64,000 nucleotides of DNA from Diphasiastrum complanatum (GCA_029204225.1 MU832559.1:1-64000), one strand, 5' to 3'. Positions 10,832-26,950 are shown, counted from the stretch's first letter. Program-made: numbers and translations. Notes: generated by a model not told the origin, from the sequence alone.

Positions 10832-11148
10832 AAGGAGCTCATGTCTGTCTAGAGAAGTTGCAGCATCCAAAATGTCACTCTCTTTCAAATGCCCAAGCAT
10901 TCTCAAACCTTGCCATTCTCCAGTGGCTGCCACTGACAACAGGGAGAATATAATCGATTGAGGTTCTTGTAAGATCCCAGTGCTATTCCTGGCATTTTCT
11001 TATTGAAATTGAAAGATATGAAAGGAAATCTTGTCAATTGTCCAGTGTTTTTTTCTCATTATGCTGAAAAATGAGCTACCCTGTTTTTTTTGGTCAATGG
11101 TGTATTGTAGATCAAAGGCCATAACAATTTTTTAAGCATGTGAAGGAT

Positions 11149-11167
11149 GGTGTGTGTCTGTGTGTGT

Positions 11168-11266
<99 letters not shown>
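11149..11266. repeat. (TG)n-(TC)n compound microsatellite
   Basis: A short TG run (11149-11170) is followed by about 96 bp of TC (11171-11266) with a single interruption near 11250. It lies about 320 bp downstream of the L13 stop codon. Confidence 0.95.
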
Positions 11267-11536
11267 GCGCATGCACACACGTACACCCACCTCAGTGACC
11301 ACTATTTATCTTTTTTTTTTTCTGTCTAGGAACCTTAAAAATTCTAACCCTATTCATAATCTGCCCACCAATATACGATCTAGCGACATTAATAGTCCAA
11401 TTATCTCAAAAGTTTACTTAGAACTCATATATATCAGAATCCTAAAAAGCATGGATATGCACCAAAACTTGACACAAAATTCTTGAACACTAATCTGCTA
11501 TAGCCACCATTGCTGCTCTTCCATCAACTCCTGCCG

Positions 11537-11552
11537 CCCCCCCCCCCCCCCC

Positions 11553-11585
<33 letters not shown>
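11537..11585. repeat. Poly-C tract followed by (CT)n
   Basis: About 27 consecutive C residues, then about 22 bp of CT. Such homopolymers are hard to sequence, so the length is uncertain. Confidence 0.9.
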
Positions 11586-11726
11586 GAATATTCCAGGAAC
11601 TGATGCTCACACTCCGGAATTTTCTAGAATGTTAACCGGCCCATTCAGTTTCTACCTTGGAAAACAGCCAGTTGCAGGTCTCTCAAGTTTTGGGGCTTGT
11701 GTGGCCCAATCAGCTTAGACAAAACC

Positions 11727-11730
<4 letters not shown>

Positions 11731-11804
<74 letters not shown>
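11731..11804. repeat. (CT)n microsatellite
   Basis: About 74 bp of uninterrupted CT. It is the third CT tract within 650 bp. Confidence 0.95.
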
Positions 11805-11805
<1 letters not shown>

Positions 11806-13500
11806 GCAAAGGTTGTGCCCTTGGCTGGGAGATGATGAGTGCTATAATCTTTGATAGTGCATTAGATGACGTCTTGGTATGTTGAGTCAGAGGAGTTGGG
11901 GCTGATGGTGCTTCTGTTTTTAGTGAGACTAATCAAAAGTTTATGCTGGATGCTCTTATCAATTTTTGATTTACCTTGGAGTCAAACCTTGCAGCATGAC
12001 GAACAAAATTGAACTAGTCAACCAGTTAGTTTTTATGGACGCTGAATTTTAACTTATCTTCACTATCAATCATGTGCTAATCTTGCCACGAGCTGTAGGT
12101 GTTGCATTGAGCAAATACCTGAAAATACACCCCAAGTTGGCATGATACAGGCTCCTGTAGTTGGGGGAAAAAAGGAAGCACTTGCCTTGGTGAGGCTCCA
12201 TGGCTTAAGTGGTAGTTGTATGTATATCCACAAGTGCCTAGGAAATCTTTTATCATTCATAATTAGCTCATTCAAACATTTTTAGTCTACAAACATGGGG
12301 CACCAAGACATGCATGAAGTCAGTATTTGGTCAATATTTAGAACATGAACAGCTAGGCAACATGTTAACTGAAAAGATTGTTAGTTAATTGTAACTTCCT
12401 AAAAGCTAATCCTTTTGGTTCCTTGACTTAGCAGATTTTCAGATGTTTTTACTCACAAATAGTTTAACTCTCACCATGGATCTAAATGTAACATGAAGTT
12501 AACTGAGTAAAGAATGTGGATTAGCCATGCAAATTACCAAATCCAACCGTGGAATGGACCGTGCCCACCCTTGAGTAGGGAGTTATCATGCACATATCCT
12601 AGATCTCTCTCTTAGGAGATAGCCATGGTGCCTCATATCATAATGGTCAAACTTCTTGCACCTAAGTGCAGGAGGATCTGCAGGCTTATTCCGTGGTCTA
12701 GGTCTCACATCAAAGAATTGATGTTAATAGATGTCCAAACCCACTCATATGTAACTACATGCCAAGCCATATTTCCAAGAGTGCTTATGGGACCAGCAAC
12801 TGCCTATGCATGTACATCAAGATGTAGGCTTTAGAGTTATACCTTACCACTAAGGGCATCCCTTAACATAGGTCCAACACCAACTATTTTATGCTAGGCT
12901 CATGTTAGTTACTCCTAATTGATCCCAACATAACCCTAGGCAGCTAGGGATGTCACAAACAAATAGTAGGTGATATCTTTTGTGGAGACTTGTGGGAGAA
13001 ATGTGAAATTATTTTATCATATCGATATTAAAACTTTGAAGAAATGCAATTACATTTTTTTATACCTATATATCATATTTTCAGTGTTCATTCTATCTTG
13101 TTGTTTTTATGTCAATGTATGAGTCTACATTAAAAAAAATGAACATGCTATGGCTGCTCGACTTAGCAGGAAAATGATATTTTGTCATCGTCATTCCTTC
13201 GTAATTTCTTACTTTAACCACAAAGTCTAGCTCAAGCTTATGATGGGTGACACAAGGGTAAACTTAAACAAAAAATTAGATATAAATATTCAGTTTTGAG
13301 ATAAAGAGCAATAGGTCAATTGTAAGGCAAAATAGGGCCCTTGTGTACTTCAAAGTTTTTATTACTGTTTGTTGTAAAGATATTCAAGGCTCTTATTTGA
13401 TAGCTGAAATTCGAGAATTTGTTTCCTAGTGAAAAGTTCCCAAGTTCGACCCATGGACTAGACATTTAAGGCCTTGCTTAATGCCGCTAGCTATGCACTT
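11805..13500. other. Intergenic, no gene seen
   Basis: AT-rich sequence with only short random open frames. No domain, RNA gene or repeat structure was recognised. Confidence 0.5.
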
Positions 13501-13501
13501 A

Positions 13502-13920
13502 TCATTTTTTCCCATGGAACACACTCCATTCTTGAAATGTACATCTAGTCCAATTGAACAACTTGGAAGTAGATCCTCCATCCTTTGCCTCGGCCTCCTT
13601 GCCTTGGATCTTCTTGAAAGGATGAGTCTTCTTTTTGCCTTTAGATGTGAAATTTGCTTTCTCATCACCATTATTTAGTGATAAGGACCCCATTCTTGTT
13701 TTGAGGTGTAGAAGCCTACTCTCCTTGGCCACAAGAACATTATGCAATTTTTCATTTGATGGAAGTTGGTCTTGAATAGCAAAAGATTGAACTAGATCAG
13801 AGAACTCATCTCCTAATCCATTCATAATTACTTGTACTAGTTCATTGTCTTGGATCTTCTCTCCTATAGATCCCAATTCAAAGATTTTATCCTTAGGACA
13901 TACTCTTGTCCATTTTTTCC
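13502..13920 (-). pseudogene. Ty1-copia gag remnant
   Basis: An open minus-strand frame of about 124 residues reads QDNELVQVIMNGLGDEFSDL, then VQSFAIQDQLPSNEKLHNVL and a Lys-rich KGKKKTHPFKK stretch. The order (LNGL-x-x-EF, then a short Pro/Ser linker and an L-x-x-x-L-x-x-x-E-x-R-L helix) is that of the copia gag capsid domain. The frame is broken above 13880 and has no zinc knuckle below 13502. A gag fragment without its pol partner. Confidence 0.6.
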
Positions 13921-13929
13921 ACTTCCCCT

Positions 13930-15133
13930 CATGCTTTGCAATAACAATGGCTACTAAAGTTGCTGTCAGAATTTAGTTTTGATCCCTCATATCGTCAAAA
14001 CTGAATCGAGTTCATCTTCTCACTTTGACACGGTGCATACCTTTTCTTTGAGCATTGGTGCTTGATCTTGGTGTAGGTTTTTCAGGTCTTGGCCCTAAGG
14101 TGACTTTTAAGTTTTGGGGTTTGGCTCAGTTGTGACTATGTTATTGACTTTGGCTGGGTAGAGATCAAGCATTCTTGGCTTTAGCTATATATTGTGAACA
14201 TGATTACTAGTTTATGGCTTGACTCTTATATTGATGTATGTAAATGATGTAACTTGTACATCACTTGAAACCATGGCCATTGAGGCTTGGCTGCTTGTAA
14301 ATCTTCTTCAACAGAAGAAGCAATTTTTCTGTCCAAGTACAATGCATAGACAATGAACCATGTATTGAAGCTCAATGTTAGAGGAGATGTTTTATGATAG
14401 ATTCATTTGTTGCAGTTCTCTACTTGCATATGTCCATGTTTTCAACCTGCATAAAATTCCAATATGATAAATTCAATATTTGACTGGCAAAGAAGTTCCA
14501 CACATAAACAAGTTTTAAGAGCTAGTTTTTGTTATTTGTTGTCGGTTCATTTGACATAAGCAAGTTGTGCACAGATTTTTTTTTTTGCTACTTGCAATGC
14601 CCCCTTTAAAGTGTTGCTAATCAGATTTAGTAGGAAAAAATCCAACGAAATTCCATCACCCAAAGAAAGTAGGTTGGAAAATAGTTATATGTGCCTCTTA
14701 TCTAGTAGAGACATGGTGATAAGTTCTCCATACATGTACTGGTGTTATTTCCAGAGGTTAAGTGTCTTGTTTAGCTAGTAATGTGTGGATAAGACGTCCA
14801 TACAACTATTCAAGCTATAGGGTCATAGAACTCTATAGCATCCATAGAAAACCATGAACTATAAAGTGACTATGAGTTGTTCAATTGATCTTGGATACGT
14901 TTGTAGTGGAGTCTGTGAAAGAATATGAAAATCTATGCTCTCAGTGATTGTACAAAACACAAACAAGACAATGCTAGGCAAGAGCGCTTTCAATATAGCA
15001 TAAACGATCAAATTACTAACACCAATAGATTTTAACCTAATGAACCTCGGCGATTCAAACCTCTTGAAGTAGACCAAGTGCTCCACAAAGCCTACAAATA
15101 TGCCAAAGAAAGATACATCCACAATCAAGCTAT

Positions 15134-15136
<3 letters not shown>
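13930..15136. other. Intergenic, no gene seen
   Basis: AT-rich unique-looking sequence. Open frames are short and without recognisable motifs. Confidence 0.5.

Positions 15137-15221
<85 letters not shown>
15137..15221. repeat. (GA)n microsatellite
   Basis: About 85 bp of uninterrupted GA. Confidence 0.95.
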
Positions 15222-18886
<3,665 letters not shown>

Positions 18887-19099
18887 GGTTAAATGAATGG
18901 ATAGATAGTTCCTGATTGAAAGTCAATGTATTCAAAGAACACCACTAAAGCAAACCATCTCTAGGAATATCCTAAAAATATATAGCCAAATATCTTGATA
19001 GTAATATATATTTTTTAAAATATACATTTTTAGATATTATTGGGATGTATTACAAAAAATGACATAGCTTTTGTTGTCTTTATTTTAGAACAAGCATGA

Positions 19100-20600
19100 G
19101 AGGCCGATTTAGATCTCTAGAAAGAAACAATGGATAAAGAATACAACTCGCTGCTGAAGAACCATACATGGACTATCACCAAGTTGTCAACAAACAGAAA
19201 GATAATCGATTGCAAATGGATCTTTAAGATCAAATACAAAGTAGATGGCAACATCGACAGAACAAAAGCTCCACTTGTGGTAAGGGGATTCTCACGAATT
19301 CCCAATATCGACTACTTTGAAACCTTTATCCCAGTGGTCAAACATTCTTCTATTCGAGTGCTACTATAATATGTTGTTGCAGCTAATCTTGAGGTACACC
19401 GGATGGATGTAGAAACCGCATTCCTCAATGGAGTTATCGAGGAGGACATCTATATGATCCAACCATTAATGGTCAAGAAGACTAGGTATGCAAACTCCAT
19501 AAAGTTGTGTACGGTTTGAAACAATCATCCAGAGCATGGTTCCATTAGATCAAGACATTTCTGATCGATCATGGATTTGAACTTAGCTCTACAGACTGTA
19601 ATGTTTATTTCAAAGCTGCCAAATAGTTCATGATTAAACTTTACGTGGATGATATGTTGATGTTAGCAACAATATTGAATTGAAAAAGTATCCTAAGAGG
19701 ATGCTATCCCAAGAATTTGAGATGACAAATATAGGAGAAGCACATTATTGTCTCGAAATTTAGATCCACAGAGACAGAAGCAAAGGACTTTTCTACATCA
19801 CTCAGCAGAGGTACTTCCAAAATTCAATTTTATGAATTGCAAGCTTGTGCATAATCCCATGGACCCAGGTTTAAAATTATCAAAAGAGCAATGCCGTCAA
19901 ATTGATGAGGAGAAGGCCAAAATGAAAGGATATCCATATCAATCAATTATTGGATCCCTTATGTATGATATGATCTCTACCAGGCCCGATCTTCAATACG
20001 CCATTAGCTCTTTAAGACAATATCTGGCAAATCTCAGCATGATCCACTGGAAAGCTCTTTTAAGAGTAATCAGGCATGTACGAGTTACCATTGACCTATG
20101 CATCTACTATGGTGATGTTGATCCATTCGATATCCATACACTTCCTGGATATATAGATGCAAATTGGGCTTGTGATGTCGACACCAGAAAATAAACTTAT
20201 GGATTTGTCTTCATGTTCAATAATGGTCCAATTTCCTAGAACAATTGAAAGCAAACCTCCATTGCAATGTCATCAACAGAATCAGAATACACTGCAGCCT
20301 CTCAAGCTACTAAAGAGACAATTTGGTTATGGAATCTATTGTCTACCATTGGTCTCAGACAAACTGTCCCAACAATTATTCAATGCAACAATCAGAGTGC
20401 TATTGCATTACTGATCAATCCTATATTTCACTCTAGGAACAAGCAAAGTACCACTACATCAGGAGCATATTACTCAACAAGGAGTTAAGTATGAAATTTT
20501 GTAGAACCCTATACATGGCAGTTGATATATTTACAAAAGGGTTAAATCAGAAAGCGCACAAGAATTTTTGTACTATCTTGAATATTAAAATTAAGGCATT
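19100..20600 (+). pseudogene. Ty1-copia reverse transcriptase-RNase H, broken
   Basis: Copia pol fragment. The RT starts near NHTWTITKLS (about 19160), then CKWIFKIKYKVDGNIDR, the usual copia RT opening. MDVETAFLNG follows (19405-19435; motif A, catalytic Asp present) after stop codons. A YVDDM-like box can be read near 19640. From 19750 the RNase H side follows: GYPYQSIIGSLMYDMISTRP, ANWACDVDTRK, then MSSTESEYTAASQATKE and LRQTVPTIIQCNNQSAIAL. Several stops and frame changes make it non-functional. Gag, protease and integrase are absent upstream, so the element is 5' truncated. Confidence 0.85.
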
Positions 20601-20612
20601 CAAGGATCCAGA

Positions 20613-20623
20613 TTAAGGGGGAG
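20613..20623 (+). promoter_or_regulatory. Polypurine tract of copia element
   Basis: TTAAGGGGGAG immediately before the TG that starts the 3' LTR at 20624. In LTR retrotransposons this tract primes plus-strand DNA synthesis. Its position, just after the RNase H remnant, is as expected. Confidence 0.75.
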
Positions 20624-21539
20624 TGTTGGATTTCTATCCTCTTCATCCCTTATCTCATTGATAATCTAGAGCCATTCATGTGCTATATGTAAACATTTGT
20701 ACAGTCGCACACTCTACAGAAATACACTTGTTTTCTAACAGTCTGTAGAAATACAAAAGAATCAATGACAATGTTCTGTCGACTTAGCCGACCTCGACTA
20801 TTCGGTCGACACCGACTATTCGGCCGACATCGTCTATTCAGCTTCACCGATTAAGTTGCATATCAACCCAAATAGTCAAACCAAACATTTGGTGACTCAA
20901 CAGTACCATCATCACGTCCGGGCATAACCTCTAACAAAATCAGATATTTTCTGAAGGTGACTGCTAACAGCACGTATTGCCTTAATCCTATTTGTAAAGT
21001 ACATACTAAGCATTCTTTTAATCAGTTATATATCCAACAACTTATCAGTTGTTCGGTTAGCTCAATCATTCATTTAGTCAATCAATTGAACATTTAGAGT
21101 GCGATTATTTGTTCTCTCTTTATGTTATCATAGAGTATTATTTCAGAAGAATGCGAATCTGTCTACATTCAGACTTGTATTCCTTCACGATTGAATATGT
21201 TCCAGTAATATAGGTCATGTATGGTGTGTTGAATGCTTATTTTATTATGTTCTGATTGATTCATGCTTGCAGATAAATTTATTCGTAGATTAAATTGTTC
21301 ATGTGACTAGTAGTCTGTGTCGATTGTAATGCTCTAAGTTTCGCACTAATATGCTTCCGCAATCAAAACTATAAATCAATATAATTTCGTGCATGGCTAC
21401 GAAGTCAACTATGTCGACCCAATGACTTCGAAGCTGTGATCAAGTAGAGCAGTCTTCAAACTATCGAAGTCGGCCTGAATCCGATAGATGTAGTTTCATG
21501 CACCAAGGATACTCGCCTGTCGCGACGCGTATCCCGACA
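20624..21539 (+). mobile_element. Copia 3' LTR, about 916 bp
   Basis: Starts TGTTGGAT directly after the polypurine tract and ends ATCCCGACA, giving the TG...CA ends and an imperfect short inverted terminus (TGTTGG / TCCCGACA). The far end is inferred from this match; no 5' LTR copy is available to prove it. The tract 20777-20835 is rich in TCGAC/CGACT words. Confidence 0.65.
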
Positions 21540-22184
21540 ATATGTATTCTTGAGACTGAGCTCTTCCTCCTCAAATATTCCCTCCTCTCCACTCGCCATG
21601 GCTAAATGTTTAGAGGTGTAATTGCCATCCCTTCTCTAATACATGATTATTCCTCCCTGGCTAATCAATAATCCTAACTTGTTTTGTACGAGTCAACTTT
21701 CTAAGGGGTGATAAATTCTATGACCAACAATTTTTTTTTTTTGAATAAGTCCTTCAAGAAAATCCGTTGGGATATTAATCGTATTAAGTTACGTTGATGC
21801 AACACATATGATATGACTTTTTTTTATTTTAGAGATTTGCTTAGAAACTTTTCCTAGGCCATATCTAGAGTGATATGACACCTATTAGAAACTCCTAGAG
21901 TTTCCTATTGAAAGAGGGAGGAGTAGGGTGATAGAAAAGTTTTCAAAGAGAAGCATCTATAGCATTGATTCCAGGAGATATCTATATATGTATGGATGAA
22001 GGGCTTATTTTAGATTCATGATTGGTAGCATATTTTTGATATTATTAGGATCTTCTAAGGATTGTATGAAAAAATCTAGTTAGAAGACGGACACATAATG
22101 CAAAAAATGATACAGATAGCACGTAAAAAGTCCAATGTGCCTAGGATAGAGACATATATTATGCTAATTTGAAAAAATTACCTC
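21540..22184. other. No gene seen
   Basis: AT-rich sequence between the copia LTR and a gypsy fragment. No features were recognised. Confidence 0.45.
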
Positions 22185-22395
22185 AAGATTTTCAAGAGAG
22201 AGATTGGATATATTTACGAATCCCAAAGGATTCAAGCATAAAATGTGTGCCGACAAGCATTACAAATTCTTCGCTAGGTATAGGGGACTATATAAAATCC
22301 TACAGAGGATAGGATCCTTGGCTTACCAATTGGATGTCTCAGAAGGAATGCAAGTACATCGGTATTTCACGTAGGTGGACTTAAGAAAAGTCTAT
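22185..22395 (+). pseudogene. Ty3-gypsy integrase C-terminal fragment
   Basis: Reads YKILQRIGSLAYQLDVSEGM and then QVHRYF with a frame change into HVGGLKKSL. This is the F-G-P-Y-x-I-L / A-Y-x-L-x-L-P / H-P-V-F-H-V-S-x-L-K signature at the end of gypsy integrase. A WIYLRIP block precedes it near 22205. About 70 codons survive, in the opposite orientation to the copia gag that follows. Confidence 0.6.
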
Positions 22396-22493
22396 GTGAA
22401 GGATAACATCTTGGTATTGGAGATCAATTAGACCTATCAAAAAATCGTCGAGTGTGATTTGACTTAAATAGAATACAAAGCTTGGGGATCCGA

Positions 22494-23081
22494 TCATGAG
22501 CCTGAGGAAGATGTTGATCTTCTGATCTCCTCTTGTAGGAGCAGCGAAATTACACTTGATAGAGTAAGGTGCTCCTGGGTAGAAATTGCCATTACCCAAT
22601 TTTCGTAGGCCTCAGGTAGACTCGATAATAGAGTCATGAGTGCATCAGAATCTTCTATGTCTGAGCCAGTTGCAGTCATATGCTCCATAAGATTTTTGAA
22701 GGTGTTGAGGTGGCTCGAAACACTATCTGCATTAGACATTCTGAGGGTGAAGAATTTATTCCTCAAATGAAGCTTGGACGTAACGTCTCTGATGTCGTAG
22801 AGAGTTGCTAGGATGTCCCGTGCATCCTTAGCAGTCTGAACAGCACGTATGTGGCTGATCTGAGTATCCTTGATATTGAGGGTGATCATGGCAAATGCTT
22901 TGTTATCTCTCAGTCTCCACTTGGTGGTGACGGTTGTATCACCTTCTGGTTTGAGCTCTGTGCCATCAACGATGTCCCACAATTCTTTGGCTAGAAGTAT
23001 GACCTTCATCTTGAATTTCCAAAGATGGTAGTTATCTCCATCGAGTTTGTCAATGAGAGATGAACTAGATGATGGATCCAT
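22494..23081 (-). CDS. Ty1-copia gag (capsid part), open 195-codon frame
   Basis: An intact minus-strand frame. It starts MDPSSSSSLIDKLDGDNYHL, followed by WKFKMKVILLAKELWDIVDG, FFTLRMSNADSVSSHLNTF and LLSSLPEAYENWVMAISTQ. This is the complete copia gag capsid domain. The start fits because a primer-binding site and LTR end lie 130 bp upstream. The protein ends after EEIRRSTSSSGS without a zinc knuckle. A second frame and a gypsy fragment follow, so the pol region is missing. Gag would form the virus-like particle of the element. Among the retroelement frames here it is the best preserved. Confidence 0.8.
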   Translation of the reverse strand: MDPSSSSSLIDKLDGDNYHLWKFKMKVILLAKELWDIVDGTELKPEGDTTVTTKWRLRDNKAFAMITLNIKDTQISHIRAVQTAKDARDILATLYDIRDVTSKLHLRNKFFTLRMSNADSVSSHLNTFKNLMEHMTATGSDIEDSDALMTLLSSLPEAYENWVMAISTQEHLTLSSVISLLLQEEIRRSTSSSGS

Positions 23082-23208
23082 TCTGGTTGAACGAGATCGT
23101 TGGTAGAAACAACGATTGTCAGAATATTGTTGGCTGCGCGTTTGCTAGAAAGACGTCTTGATAGAAACAAGACTAATAATCCGTAGTAGAAATGCAGATT
23201 ATTGAAAT

Positions 23209-23224
23209 GCCCGCTCTGATACCA
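23209..23224 (-). promoter_or_regulatory. Primer-binding site (initiator Met tRNA type)
   Basis: The minus strand reads TGGTATCAGAGCGGGC, the standard copia primer-binding site complementary to the 3' part of initiator tRNA-Met. It is followed after about 130 bp by the gag start, and preceded directly by an LTR ending in CA. Confidence 0.88.
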
Positions 23225-23560
23225 TGTCGAAAAACCGTGGGGGCGTGAGCAACAGTGGAAGCTCGAGGATTGAGCGCGACGTGTAGGAACGAAAACGCAA
23301 CAATTACCAGTAGAAATATTCAAGTAGAAAAATTCATACAAAATGTGCAAATGAACGACACAGTAGTGAGACAAAAATTGCACTCTGATTAATATCAACA
23401 ATGAGTATTATAGCTTGAAGTAATAACTTCAGCTTGCTGAGCATGATAATGCTGGCTACAAAAAACTCTGATTGAAAGAAAAATTCAATTAACACTTACA
23501 TAACTTGATTCAACTAGTATATATATTTACAAGTGTCGAGAGAAAAATATCTTATGCCTT
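23225..23560 (-). mobile_element. Copia 5' LTR, 3' part (far limit not fixed)
   Basis: On the minus strand the LTR ends ...TCGACA just before the primer-binding site. A TATA-like ATATATATACTAG lies near 23518-23530 on the minus strand and could be its promoter. The outer LTR end could not be located; the given limit is a minimum. Confidence 0.5.
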
Positions 23561-23679
23561 AACTGCCATTTACTCCAGTTTTGCATATGTACAAAGTTGG
23601 TAACCGCCCTTAGGATATTTGTTTCTCCAGCTGTTTTAGGGTTGATGATAAGTTGGCGACGTCGGTCTGCCAATGTAGC

Positions 23680-24060
23680 AAAAATGCGAAAAACCTGAAA
23701 AACCCGAAGGTGCCCTTTAGACTGAAGGTATGCAACTCCTGAAGGTGCCCTTAGACTTAAAGTGTGTAAATCCCTATCGACTAAAGGCAACGAAGAAGGC
23801 AAAAAGACGAAAAAGATGAAAAAATTGAAGTTGCCTTACACTGAAGTTTAGTGAAGAAGGCGAAGGTGCCTTAGATTAAAGGCAATGAAGAAACCAAAAA
23901 AGACGAAGGTGCCTTAAAAATGGTTTTACTGTGTCACATTTTTTGCGAGTGCAAAAAGGCGAAGGAGGCAAAAAAGCAAAGGACTTTTAAGAATGGTTTC
24001 CAAGGCATTTTGGCCACTAAAAGGCGAAGGTGCGAAAAAGGCGACGATGCCTAAAAATGG
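23680..24060. repeat. Degenerate GAAGGTGCC repeat region
   Basis: Variants of GAAGGTGCCTTA, AAAGGCGAAG and AAAAAGACGAA recur about eight to ten times at irregular 20-50 bp spacing, with much A-rich filler. No open frame spans it. Confidence 0.55.
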
Positions 24061-24194
24061 TTAAGACAAAAAAAATCTTCAAGGAAAAATGTGAAAGTCC
24101 GAAAACATGTAGTCAGCCTCATTGTCGAACTGTTGGTTTTGGTTTGATGGTAATCATATTCACTAGAGCAGTTACAGGTGGTGGCTTTGGCCTA

Positions 24195-24330
24195 GCTAGA
24201 TAGTTCTTGTAGCAATGCCCATATCCACATTCACAATAACAAGGTGTAAATTTGCCGTTGTTTGGATATTCTGCTATTCAATGATTTTCTCTACATCCAA
24301 AACAACCAAGTGGTGTTCTTGCCCATTGTC
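24195..24330 (-). pseudogene. Retroelement zinc-knuckle fragment
   Basis: The minus strand can be read TPLGCFGCRENH, a stop, then IAEYPNNGKFTPC. This recalls a gag CCHC knuckle (C-x2-C-x4-H-x4-C) with the last Cys replaced by Tyr. Glutamine-rich sequence (QQQQSRQW) precedes it, as in gypsy gags. Short and weak evidence. Confidence 0.35.
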
Positions 24331-24633
24331 TAGATTGTTGTTGTTGCACAGCAACATAGATTGCGTATTGCTCTTGTGGTCTAGGCTCTTGCTCTTGAGC
24401 ATAATTCTACTGTTCCTGGCTTGACAAAGCTTCTGGCTCCATCATATTGGCATGAGGTGCTTGTTGTACTAGTGGAGCAGGTAGAGCTAACAGTTCTGGA
24501 AATCCAAGCTCATGCACCTTACCATTTGGTGATTTCCACTTCGATCCTTCGTGATAACCATACTTATGATATTAAATCTTTTTCTACCCGCAGTCCTGCC
24601 CACACAGTCTTCGATGATTAGCTATTATGTGCG

Positions 24634-25070
24634 TAGTATAGTCTGTGGCTAAAAAAAATCATAACTTTTGAACGACAACTTGGATTGAGACGATTACGGT
24701 GCCATTAGAAAGCCCTCGACGAGAGCTTTTCAATGACACCAAGATGACCCAGTTCCGAGCTACGGTGAGGAAGTTATGGCCAGTCAAAGTTTTGGTCGGT
24801 CAACACTTCGTCAACCCGATATCTCTTTCAAACGCAGTTGACCGGTTTGACCCCCCAACTGCGCTTGAAAGAGATATCGGGTTGACGAAGTGTTGACCGA
24901 CCAAAACTTTGACTGGCCATAACTTCTTCACCGTAGCTCAAAACTGGGTCATGTTGGGTGTCGTTGAAAAGCTCTCGTCGAGGGCTTTGTAATGGCACCG
25001 TAATCGTCTCAATCCGAGTTGTCGTTCAAAAGTCACACTATTTTTTTTTGTTGAGTTGCATACTATACTA
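24634..25070. repeat. Long inverted repeat (hairpin), about 206 and 214 bp arms
   Basis: Left arm 24634-24839 and right arm 24857-25070 are near-identical reverse complements around a 17-base spacer (24840-24856). Matching blocks include TAGTATAGT at the outer ends, TGAACGACAACT, GAGACGATTACGGTGCCATTA, AGCCCTCGACGAGAGCTTTTCA, TTATGGCCAGTCAAAGTTTT and CGATATCTCTTTCAA. Differences are few: isolated substitutions, a small indel near GACACC, and looser similarity in the outer 25 bases. An RNA from either strand would fold into a long duplex. No open frame, target duplication or transposase is associated, so its class (foldback MITE, recent inverted duplication or hairpin RNA source) is open. Confidence 0.92.
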
Positions 25071-25560
25071 TAAATAAAATGGCTTATTTACGAGCTGCTT
25101 CCGATGCAAAATTATAGTTCTTTTAAAAAGAAAAGAAAATCAATTTGAAGGAGCTACGTTACGTAGATTTCAAATTTGAGTGTTTTGATTTGACCATGTG
25201 AAAGAAACTTTTGAGAAAAAAAATAAAAGGTATCTTTTTGAAAGGCCCCTTTTGTGCTCAAATTTTCTCTAATGTTAAAGCTTGTCAAAGGCATGGAAAT
25301 GGAACCCAATGGTCAAGGCACTAAGGATATGTTTTTGCAGGTTATTGATTGTCTACAAGTTTGACAACTGATTTGTGTGCATCTACTATTGGCCTAGATC
25401 CAAATTAGGATTATGTTTAGATCTTAAATTTTCACACATCGATTCAATTATTTGCCACTAATCGATGCAAGAGTACTTGAGAGATTATTTCTTGCCACTC
25501 AGCTATGCGAGAGTGTCAAAACGATCGATGCATTGTGCATGAGAGATGTGAGAGTGTGCA

Positions 25561-25698
<138 letters not shown>

Positions 25699-25699
25699 A

Positions 25700-26950
25700 T
25701 ATACATAAGTTTTCACCATATATATTGCTTATCGCTAAAAGAAATGGTGTGAACATGTGTGCCGACGTCAAAGCAAATCCATGCTATTCTAACCCGTGTG
25801 ACTTAAGAAACGTCACGCACTACTGTCCATACTCCTGAGCATATCCATGCTTTCCAGTTGTATCTCACCATATTCTGATATGACAACCGAATGGGTAATA
25901 AATTAGCACAAGCCATGGTTGAATAGTGTAGCTACGAGTAAACTTACGTTTATCGTAACTCCATATCCATCCCATGGTTTTTTTGGACCCTTGTATCGGA
26001 TATGCTTCATTTTATTGACGAAGTTCTCATGGTTTTTACAAGGTATCAGGGCAGATCCATGCCATTCTAATCCTTCTGTAAGAACCGTTTATCTTATGCA
26101 AATCCATGATGTCCAATATAATTTGAGGAGAAACCTTGCTTCGAGACAACGTGGGTGTCATTAAACGCAGAAAAATTACATTACTTATGAAGTTATATAG
26201 TTGAACTGAGTAGAAACCAACTAGATTTTATATTTAGGATCTTTATTAGTCACCTAGAATGGAATATATTTGTGAAGAGACACCTTACCTTTGGAGCATA
26301 GGTGATGCTTGCAAAAGCTGAAAACTGTTCAAAAAACTCTTACCTAGATGATTGTAGCAGTGGTTTCTTGTGAGGATGCCATGTTTAGTCCCCTCGAGTG
26401 TTCTTGCCTTCCTTAGTCTTAAACCGTTCATAACGTTATTGTCAGCCATTGTGAAAGCGATAGTAAGTACTTTAAGGAGAGTCTACCATTCATTGCTTAT
26501 ACAAATCTGAAGCGAATGGTTTAATGTGCATACTTGTGCAAACGCTTATCGCTTTATGGTTCAAAACCGAACCTAATCGAAAATGTAGATAATAGTAATA
26601 TTCGATGCTACAAAGAGCGCAAGTTTTATTTGTTAGTGCTTACACACAGTAGTATTCCCTTTGAAATAGCAATCATTCACAAGTATGATAACAAAATCGG
26701 TTACAGCATGAGGTATATTAATCATAAATAGAATGTGCCAGCATCTGAGTTGTATCTTTTGATAATAGCATGATACTACAGTAGCTTCGTTTCTGGAGTA
26801 TGTATGTAACCCTTAGTTACTTATGGAACAACCACACATTCATGCTGTCCTTTGAAGAATAGTAGAGTGTACTATGAACTGTAGTTATCAAACCAACCTA
26901 TCATCCATTCATATCTATGATAAGGAGTTTGAATCCATACAACCATTCAT
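25700..26950. other. No gene seen
   Basis: AT-rich sequence. The phrase ATCCATGC(T/C)(A/T)TTC recurs four times between 25775 and 26120, but no structure or open frame supports a function. Confidence 0.4.

Noticed and set aside
10576-10953. A 125-codon plus frame and a 93-codon minus frame over the L13 last exon
   Set aside because: Both are shadows of the L13 exon, which is read in a different plus frame and ends at 10831.
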